Below, piece after piece: positions 7,474-12,970 of a stretch of 12,970 bases of DNA; the first letter of the stretch is position 1; each line of letters starts with the position of its first letter. The translations under genes and the position numbers were made by a program. The stretch covers positions 1 to 12,970 of the forward strand of contig CALMWI010000489.1 of NCBI GenBank assembly GCA_937873545.1. Direction: 5' to 3'. Source of the stretch: an uncultured bacterium (GTDB taxonomy: Bacteria > UBA4055). Below the pieces are notes generated by a model. The model saw only the letters and a list, made by a program, of their open reading frames with translations, had not been told where the DNA came from and made no database searches.

Positions 7474-9226
7474 GGCTGCTTGAATGGTTATTGTTTCCCC
7501 GTTTTAACTGTTCGTTCCACAGTCTTCTGTATTCGCTGTTCTCATCGTTAAAAAGCTCTTCATGACGGCCTACTTCTATTATCCTTCCGGCTTTGAAAAC
7601 GAAAATTCTGTCCGAATCAACTATTGTTGACAGCCTGTGTGCTATAATAATTGAGGTCGGTCCGTCCATTACTCTCTTCATTGTTTCAAGAATTCTGCTT
7701 TCTGACTGGCTGTCTAATGCTGAAGTAGCTTCGTCGAATACTACTATGTTCGGATTTCTCAGAATGAGTCTGCAGATAGAGATCCTCTGTTTTTCGCCGC
7801 CCGAGAAATTCTTTCCTTTTTCCTCGACCATCGTATCAAGCCCGTTGGGAAGCTTTTTTACAAGCTCATCAAGAAGTGTCATCCGTACTACTTCCATAAT
7901 TTCATCGTCGGAAACTTTCTTGTTGGCTCCATAAGCGAGATTTTCTCTTAAAGTGGCTACGAACATATCGGTTTCCTGAAAAACTACACCGATGTTTTTT
8001 CTGAGCAGCCTTAAACTGTAATCCTTCAGCGGTTTTTCATCAAGATAGATTTTACCGTTATCAGGATCATAGAATCTGAAGATCAGACTCGTGATGGTTG
8101 ATTTCCCGCTGCCCGATTCACCTACGAATGCGACTCTTTCGCCCGAATTTATCTTAAAATTAAGATCAAAGAGAACCTGCTTATCCTTTTCATAAGAAAA
8201 GTTTACATTTTCAAAAACTATCTCGCCTTTTATGACAGCGTTTTTGATCGGATTATCAGCTTCGAGAACTTCGGGTTTTTCATTCAGGTATGCTTTAACC
8301 CTCTGAACACCCACGATGCTTTCCTGGAATCTGTTTATAGCCATTACAATACTGAATACAGGCCAGATGTACTGCAGCGAATACATCCACATCGTAATCA
8401 ATTCGCCGATGCTCATTTTGTCTATCATTATCATGTAGCTTCCGATCCATAGCGTCAGAAGCGGTGTGAAATTTCTTAAAAGCATCGTTACGGCTCTGAG
8501 CTGGCTTCTAACGGACGCCACATTAAGCGCTTTATCAATTATCCTGTCCGATTTTTCAGCATGTATCCATTCTTCATACTTTTTCTGAACGAATACCTGG
8601 ATAACTTTAATAAGCGTGATCCTTTCCTGAAGATATCCTATCAGTTTTGATTCTTTTTCCCTCGTCTCTATTATATCCTTATGCATCTGGCTGACCGCAT
8701 AGAACACAAAAACCGATTGAATTACTATCATTATGAACATCGGCGTAGCAAGGATCGGATTTAAGTAAAATATCGCAAATGTAATGAATACGAATTTGGA
8801 GATGTTCGTTACCAGCGATATAAGCTCAATTGTGAGAATATTCTGAATTGCGGCGACATCAATATTAAGCCTCTCAAGTATTTCGCCTGAATGCCTGTCC
8901 GAATAAAATTTTAACGAAAGGGTCTGCAGATGTCTGAGCAGGTGGTTCCTTATATCGAAAGTGATCATAGAGCCCATATACGACATAATGTATCCGACTA
9001 TATAATCTATGAAAGCCATTACGGACACGGTGAAAACTATTATCATTACCACGAAATTTATGGATTTAAAGTCGTGATTAGGCAGAAAGTCATCAATTAT
9101 GACAGTGAAAGTCAGATAGGGAAGAGCCGTGCTCAGAATGTTATAGAATAACAGGAATAATACGAGCGCGAACAGCGATGTTTTATATGGTTTTACGAAC
9201 TTGAATATGTAAAGGATGTCTTTCAT
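7463..9226 (-). CDS. ABC exporter half-transporter, fused TMD-NBD, FSGGE signature (587 aa)
   Basis: This is the second half-size ABC exporter and the likely heterodimer partner of the 598-aa subunit. Membrane helices span about residues 15-300. The ATPase carries A-loop Y345, Walker A GESGSGKST (369-377), Q417, Walker B IVVFDE (494-499, catalytic E499) and H530. The signature is FSGGE (474-478) rather than LSGGQ, a mild departure from consensus found in some functional ABC proteins. Both subunits keep the Walker B glutamate, so neither ATP site is obviously degenerate on that residue. The ATG lies 2 bases after the stop of the HlyD-type gene, and its 3' end overlaps the next ABC gene. The C-terminal tail is Asn/Ser/His-rich (RGNNNHSSSHEG), where the overlap falls. 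Membrane topology and pairing are inferred from family knowledge. Confidence 0.93.
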   Translation of the reverse strand: MKDILYIFKFVKPYKTSLFALVLFLLFYNILSTALPYLTFTVIIDDFLPNHDFKSINFVVMIIVFTVSVMAFIDYIVGYIMSYMGSMITFDIRNHLLRHLQTLSLKFYSDRHSGEILERLNIDVAAIQNILTIELISLVTNISKFVFITFAIFYLNPILATPMFIMIVIQSVFVFYAVSQMHKDIIETREKESKLIGYLQERITLIKVIQVFVQKKYEEWIHAEKSDRIIDKALNVASVRSQLRAVTMLLRNFTPLLTLWIGSYMIMIDKMSIGELITMWMYSLQYIWPVFSIVMAINRFQESIVGVQRVKAYLNEKPEVLEADNPIKNAVIKGEIVFENVNFSYEKDKQVLFDLNFKINSGERVAFVGESGSGKSTITSLIFRFYDPDNGKIYLDEKPLKDYSLRLLRKNIGVVFQETDMFVATLRENLAYGANKKVSDDEIMEVVRMTLLDELVKKLPNGLDTMVEEKGKNFSGGEKQRISICRLILRNPNIVVFDEATSALDSQSESRILETMKRVMDGPTSIIIAHRLSTIVDSDRIFVFKAGRIIEVGRHEELFNDENSEYRRLWNEQLKRGNNNHSSSHEG

Positions 9227-9228
9227 GT

Positions 9229-10320
9229 CTAATTGATGTCCGCATATTTAACAACTCTTTCCCAAAGCAGATACAGGATCGGCAGATCTTCTTCTGTGAT
9301 TATTACGGCCTCACCTGTAACGCCGGCATGAATGTATCTCTTTCTGCCTCTGTCAAAGAATTCCGTCGATGTCACTTCGATCTCTATCGGGTAGGCTATT
9401 ATGCCGTTAAAAGTTTCCGTTTTGAGTCCGATCCGTTTAACTTTACCCTGAACGAAATCCTTTCCTCTGAAAGTGTCAACGTTAAAGTATGATGTCTGAT
9501 CTTCTTTTATCCTGATTATATCGGCTCCGGATGCGTAACCGATAAAATCAATTCTATCGAAGGAGATAACATCACCGATCTTGTCGCCCTTATTAAAGAA
9601 CACATTGAGACTGTTCTCAAGCCTGCCCGACATCAGTTTTCCGTCAGTTTTAGATACTATGGTAAGCATGTTCTTTCTTTTTGTAAGATAATCGAGCCTG
9701 TCCTGTTCAACATCAAGTTCTTTCTGCTTCAGTTTATAATTCAGAAAAGCTGATGCGTCGAGTTTCTGGAGCTGCTTGTTAAGCCCGTTCAGCTGGATCT
9801 CAATTGATTTTATCTCCATTTCGTTCTGCTTTACATTCAAATTAGCCTCTTCGAATTCATCCTTCGAGATTATCTTATTGGCGTAAAGGTCAGTTTTATC
9901 CTTCAGGATACTTTTGAAATATTCAGATTCTGCTAATTTTACTTTCAGCTGCTCTTTAAGCTTGGAAGTATCATAAGAGCTCAAATTCACATCAAGCTCC
10001 TTGATCTGAAGTATTTCCTGAAGTTCAAGTTTGTATATCGTGATCTTATTGTTCGAGTTCAATATTTCAATATCGATATCGTCATTCCTAAGCACAAGGA
10101 TAGTATCACCGGTTAATACTTCACTGTTCTCTGTTTTATAAATTCTTTCAAGAAATCCGCTTTCCTCGATTATCAGAGGCGAAACATTCCTATAGGTAAA
10201 AGTACCGGGCACGATAACTTTTCTGTCTATGCGCATAAAAGTGAGTATAATGACCGTAAGCAACAGCAGGATCATCATAGCTACGGCAATATAAATGGAT
10301 TTTTTTATTGTTATTCTCAT
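9229..10320 (-). CDS. HlyD-family periplasmic membrane fusion protein (363 aa)
   Basis: This looks like the adaptor subunit that links an inner-membrane transporter to the periplasm or outer membrane. There is one N-terminal membrane anchor (residues about 9-28). The first half of a lipoyl/biotinyl-like domain follows (about 45-78, ending GDTILVLRND), then a long charged alpha-helical hairpin rich in Lys/Glu/Leu/Gln (about 82-215). The second lipoyl half (about 219-256, ISKTDG-like TIVSKTDGKLMSG and KGDKIGDV) and a beta-barrel region (to about 340, with HAGVTGEAVI) complete the HlyD/EmrA order. The length is typical. The ATG lies 1 base after the kinase stop (TAAGATG), with GGAAG just upstream as ribosome site. 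It directly precedes two ABC half-transporters, so it should serve them. No TolC-like outer membrane factor is in the window. Confidence 0.9.
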   Translation of the reverse strand: MRITIKKSIYIAVAMMILLLLTVIILTFMRIDRKVIVPGTFTYRNVSPLIIEESGFLERIYKTENSEVLTGDTILVLRNDDIDIEILNSNNKITIYKLELQEILQIKELDVNLSSYDTSKLKEQLKVKLAESEYFKSILKDKTDLYANKIISKDEFEEANLNVKQNEMEIKSIEIQLNGLNKQLQKLDASAFLNYKLKQKELDVEQDRLDYLTKRKNMLTIVSKTDGKLMSGRLENSLNVFFNKGDKIGDVISFDRIDFIGYASGADIIRIKEDQTSYFNVDTFRGKDFVQGKVKRIGLKTETFNGIIAYPIEIEVTSTEFFDRGRKRYIHAGVTGEAVIITEEDLPILYLLWERVVKYADIN

Positions 10321-10321
10321 C

Positions 10322-10903
10322 TTACTTCCGCCTGTTGTATATATTTAACTCTTTAAACAGTTTATTCATTTTCCTTTTGAGCGACAATTCGCTGTCATTC
10401 GTTTCAATTTTCAGATCGGAGGGCATTGAATCGTATTTTGCCTGCGCGGACAAACGGTTAAGCGCGGATATTTCGCTTATTCCGTCTCTTTTCATTAGTC
10501 TGTCAACAGCGGTTTGTTCCTTCGTATGAACATAAATAATACGGTCAAAGTATTTTTCTATTCCAAGTTCAACCAGCACAGCGCCTTCTGCGACAATGTC
10601 TTTACTTTTTTTTATTTCGGTCAGAAATTCCGCTTTGATGTATTTAAAAAATATTCCGTTCAGTTTATCAACGTTTTCTTTAGACTTGAAAACATGATCG
10701 GCAAGTTTTCTTCTCTGAAGTTCGCCGTCAACTATGAACGAGCTTCCAAAAGTCTTCGATATATCTTCAAGTACAGAAGGGTATTTTTTCAGCACATTTC
10801 TGCCTATCTCATCAAGGTCAATACGGTAAAACCCTTTCTCGACAAAGAAATTCGCAACTGTTGTTTTTCCGCTTCCCGATTTTCCGAATATTCCGATCTT
10901 CAA
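10322..10903 (-). CDS. coaE: Dephospho-CoA kinase, divergent (193 aa)
   Basis: The predicted enzyme is the last step of coenzyme A synthesis, phosphorylating the ribose 3'-OH of dephospho-CoA with ATP in the cytoplasm. P-loop GKSGSGKTT (7-15), DLDEIGR (29-35), the FG...VDGELQRRKLADHVF block (52-72), VDRLMKRDG...ALNRLSAQ (133-154) and SDLKIETND (162-170) follow the order of the CoaE family, and the length is usual. It departs from the family in two places. The His-Pro normally after LNxI is replaced by FF (LNGIFFKYI), and the usual PLLFE block reads AVLVEL (108-113). The start is TTG at 10903-10901, immediately before KIGIFG; no ATG or GTG exists in frame between it and the upstream gene. It begins the tight exporter operon. 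A CoaE paralogue with altered substrate, or another small-molecule kinase, is an alternative reading. Confidence 0.78.
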   Translation of the reverse strand: MKIGIFGKSGSGKTTVANFFVEKGFYRIDLDEIGRNVLKKYPSVLEDISKTFGSSFIVDGELQRRKLADHVFKSKENVDKLNGIFFKYIKAEFLTEIKKSKDIVAEGAVLVELGIEKYFDRIIYVHTKEQTAVDRLMKRDGISEISALNRLSAQAKYDSMPSDLKIETNDSELSLKRKMNKLFKELNIYNRRK

Positions 10904-10931
10904 TCTTTCGCCCGTTATTTTAAGTGGTCTA

Positions 10932-10959
10932 AATATAATCTTTTTATATAATTATTCAA
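10932..10959 (-). promoter_or_regulatory. Putative sigma70-type promoter for the coaE-hlyD-ABC-ABC operon
   Basis: On the minus strand TTGAAT (10959-10954, 4/6) and TATATT (10937-10932, 5/6) are separated by 16 bases. They lie about 30 bases before the TTG start of the kinase gene, in the only gap upstream of the tight four-gene run. The 119-base gap (10904-11022) is otherwise AT-rich. I see no clear intrinsic terminator for the upstream gene in it, so read-through from that gene is also possible. Confidence 0.4.
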
Positions 10960-11022
10960 GAAATATAATGACGAATATTGCGTTTTAAAGGATGAACGGG
11001 AGAATAGAGGCGATAAATGTAT

Positions 11023-12970
11023 CTATTTTATCTTAAAATCGAAATCCATGCCGACGCCCCAGGTTGACTGGTACCATCTCTGATTGTTCGCGCCGAATAA
11101 AGTTCCGTATTTATCGTCACCGTTCATGTCGAGAAATATACCTATATATCCCGCATCCCTTCGCCAGTCAGACCATCCCATCGAACTGGATAGATGCATA
11201 GCATAAAGATCGTTCCCCTGACCGTCGAAGAAGATCGAAATAGCGTCCGCGTTTCCTGCACCTATAGAAAGCGATTCAGCCTGATAGCTGTCATTCCCTT
11301 TCAGATCAAAGAACATTCCGCCGGCGTAATCATGGCCGCAGCCGATCGAAACGCCTTTGGATTTGTAGCTGTCATCGCCTTCCGCATCGATCATTGTCCC
11401 GAATGCGAGATGAACGCCTGATCCGATAGAATACTGATAGGAAATGTAATTGTCGTTGCCTTTAAGATCGTACAGGCAGCCGAATGCGAACCAGTAACCG
11501 CCTCCCTGGCCGAATATATCAGAGATATAGTTATCGTTCCCCTGCCTGTCAAAAAGAAAAGCGTATCCGCCGCAGGCGTGATCCCTGTCCCCGAAGGAAT
11601 ATCCCTGACCCATGGACATAAAATGGTCGGCATAACGGAGCACATCCACCTCATTACCCGATAGCGTGTAATTATCGTTGCCGGTTTCATCGTTCAGGAC
11701 AGAATATCCGTAAACTCCCGCATAAGACTGAGCCTTCATTTCGCCGATATAAACATCGTTCCCGCTTTTATCCCACAGGCATGAATAACCGAAAGTCGCG
11801 GCGGCCTGAGAGTGTTTAAGAGATAAATACCGGTCGTTCCCGGCTTCATCTAGGAGAACGGTAAAACCGAACAGGGAAGAGGCTAATGAGAAATTTTTAC
11901 AATCATAAATGTCATCACCTTTTCCGTCATAAAGGAACGATATTCCGTTGAAAGCCGATGCGGGACCGAATTCATCTGAAATATATCTGTCATTACCTTC
12001 TAGGTCAATGATGTATGAAAATCTCTGATCTTTATTATTCAGCCGGTAAGTGTCATTACCTTTTTTATCAATGATCAAAAAATATTTGCCTTCATAAACA
12101 TCATCGCTGTCGGTTCCGATAGCTATTCGACCGTAAGGAGTTTCTTTTGTGTAAGGCTGCTGAAGAACATTTACCTTAACGAATTCTATCAGATTTATGA
12201 AATTCTGATAAGAAGCTGTTCCGGCTGAAATTATATATTCAGACTTAACTTTACTGAGAGTCTCTTTGTAGTATTTTTCACTTTCAGTGTAATATCTTCT
12301 CTCATCAAGCCTGTTTTTTATCATGACCGATATTTCGTCTTTTCCTGAAGATATTTCTTCTTCATCCGTTTCTTCTTCTTCGCTGATCGATCTTTCAAAA
12401 ACCTTATTCAGGATCGAATCCGCCAAAGAATAGCCTGACCATGTTTTATCAAAACTTTCGATAATGTATTTTTGCTTTAAAAAAAACTCATTAATATCAA
12501 CCTTGCCGGAACCCTGAGCAGGCATTTGTGCTTTGAATTCAGAGAGAACATTTGAAAAATCAATTGCAGGAAACATTTCATAGCTGTTTTTTACTTTATG
12601 CGGCAGTGATACCTGCAACATAGGATCAATGAACATTTGAGCCAATGAAGGGAACAGGAAAAGCTCTTTATCAGTCTTCACAGGCAGAAAATAGCTCTGT
12701 TTGGTCATATACATCTGTTCAAGAGCGTTATAGATCACCGAATTATCCGATACGAGGCTTTCAACCGTAAATGAATTTATCGAATCCTGAGCAGATGTTT
12801 CGATCTTCAGTTCGGAAACAAGGGCGGCATCAATTTTCTCGATGTATTTCTTCTTTAAAAGGTCGAGCAAGGTTGACTCCATCTTTCTGTCAATTACTTT
12901 AACTCTCTGTTTGAGTGTATCAGTCTTCAGATGAGAATTAAGATAATGAAGCGCGGTATGAGAAACGAGC
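11023..12970 (-). CDS. Large protein with twelve G(N/D)DxY repeats; 5' end beyond the window
   Basis: I do not recognise a named family. The first in-frame ATG is at 12882 (619 aa from there), but the frame stays open for 29 more codons to the window edge. Those codons read like normal protein (LVSHTALHYLNSHLKTDTLK, then QRVKVIDRK), so the true start lies outside. Numbering from that Met: about 1-250 is mostly charged and helical-looking with an acidic patch EEEETDEEE (168-176). About 255-600 holds twelve G(N/D)DxY units at 275, 296, 322, 348, 374, 401, 448, 475, 502, 529, 556 and 588, spaced mostly 26-27 residues. Each unit has the pattern D-xx-G-(N/D)-D-x-Y followed by a Gly/Ala/aromatic strand ending in (L/F)xD. 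Regular Asp/Asn turns suggest a beta-solenoid or beta-roll, perhaps metal-binding, by analogy with RTX-type repeats although the motif differs. The stop is TAG at 11023-11025. Export signals would be in the missing part. Confidence 0.8.
   Translation of the reverse strand, partial: LVSHTALHYLNSHLKTDTLKQRVKVIDRKMESTLLDLLKKKYIEKIDAALVSELKIETSAQDSINSFTVESLVSDNSVIYNALEQMYMTKQSYFLPVKTDKELFLFPSLAQMFIDPMLQVSLPHKVKNSYEMFPAIDFSNVLSEFKAQMPAQGSGKVDINEFFLKQKYIIESFDKTWSGYSLADSILNKVFERSISEEEETDEEEISSGKDEISVMIKNRLDERRYYTESEKYYKETLSKVKSEYIISAGTASYQNFINLIEFVKVNVLQQPYTKETPYGRIAIGTDSDDVYEGKYFLIIDKKGNDTYRLNNKDQRFSYIIDLEGNDRYISDEFGPASAFNGISFLYDGKGDDIYDCKNFSLASSLFGFTVLLDEAGNDRYLSLKHSQAAATFGYSCLWDKSGNDVYIGEMKAQSYAGVYGYSVLNDETGNDNYTLSGNEVDVLRYADHFMSMGQGYSFGDRDHACGGYAFLFDRQGNDNYISDIFGQGGGYWFAFGCLYDLKGNDNYISYQYSIGSGVHLAFGTMIDAEGDDSYKSKGVSIGCGHDYAGGMFFDLKGNDSYQAESLSIGAGNADAISIFFDGQGNDLYAMHLSSSMGWSDWRRDAGYIGIFLDMNGDDKYGTLFGANNQRWYQSTWGVGMDFDFKIK

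Noticed and set aside
7593..7934. Plus-strand open frame of 113 codons inside the 587-aa ABC gene
   Set aside because: It is a mirror frame of the conserved ATPase region (Walker B and signature), with no recognisable protein features.
10514..10951. Plus-strand open frame of 145 codons opposite the coaE-like gene
   Set aside because: It is antisense to a gene with clear family motifs. Its own translation is Phe/Tyr/Asn-rich without domain features, and it runs through the intergenic promoter region.
11391..11690. Minus-strand open frame of 99 codons in another frame of the GNDxY gene
   Set aside because: It comes from the repetitive codon pattern of the GNDxY array. The main frame carries the periodic motif and is far longer.
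11023..12140. Classical RTX toxin repeats
   Set aside because: The unit is G(N/D)DxY every 26-27 residues, not the GGxGxDxUx nonapeptide repeated every 9, so RTX is only an analogy.
12880..12882. ATG as the true start of the GNDxY-repeat protein
   Set aside because: The frame is open for 29 further codons to the window edge with protein-like sequence, and no well-placed Shine-Dalgarno sequence precedes this ATG.

Overview
This window looks like chromosomal DNA from a Gram-negative-type, AT-rich bacterium. Every credible gene is on the minus strand, so transcription runs from high to low coordinates. The secreted repeat proteins end in an Ig-like plus fibronectin-III tail ('ITWDxIPxAxxYxVFSSxDPY...KKFYxVxAVY' style). 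That tail recalls surface proteins of FCB-group lineages such as Cloacimonadota or Delongbacteria. This is a low-confidence taxonomic impression from memory, since no rRNA or other marker gene is present. I see no tRNA, rRNA, CRISPR array, insertion sequence or phage gene, and no gene-free stretch longer than about 120 bases.

Layout in transcription order. (1) 12970-11023: a large protein whose 5' end lies beyond the window, with twelve G(N/D)DxY repeats spaced mostly 26-27 residues apart. (2) After a 119-base gap with a plausible promoter comes a very tight four-gene run, 10903-5677: a divergent dephospho-CoA kinase (coaE, TTG start), an HlyD-type membrane fusion protein, and two half-size ABC exporters. 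Spacings are 1 nt, 2 nt and an 11-nt overlap, so this is almost certainly one operon. (3) Two tandem paralogous secreted proteins, 5593-3200 (797 aa) and 3122-207 (971 aa). Each has a signal peptide, an Asn/Gly-rich beta-helix-like region built of about 175-residue modules, then an Ig-like and an FN3-like domain. (4) A rho-independent terminator (157-183) closes this block. A promoter-like element follows at once, then the first 32 codons of another secreted protein (96-1), cut by the window edge.

How the genes may work together. The two ABC half-transporters and the HlyD protein most simply form an inner-membrane exporter reaching across the periplasm; no TolC-like outer membrane partner is in view. 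The repeat proteins beside it carry Sec-type signal peptides, so they need not be its cargo. The block could still be a cell-envelope or surface-assembly locus, but that is inference. The most unusual elements are the GNDxY-repeat protein, the paralogue pair that differs by exactly one module, and a coaE-like kinase embedded at the head of an exporter operon.
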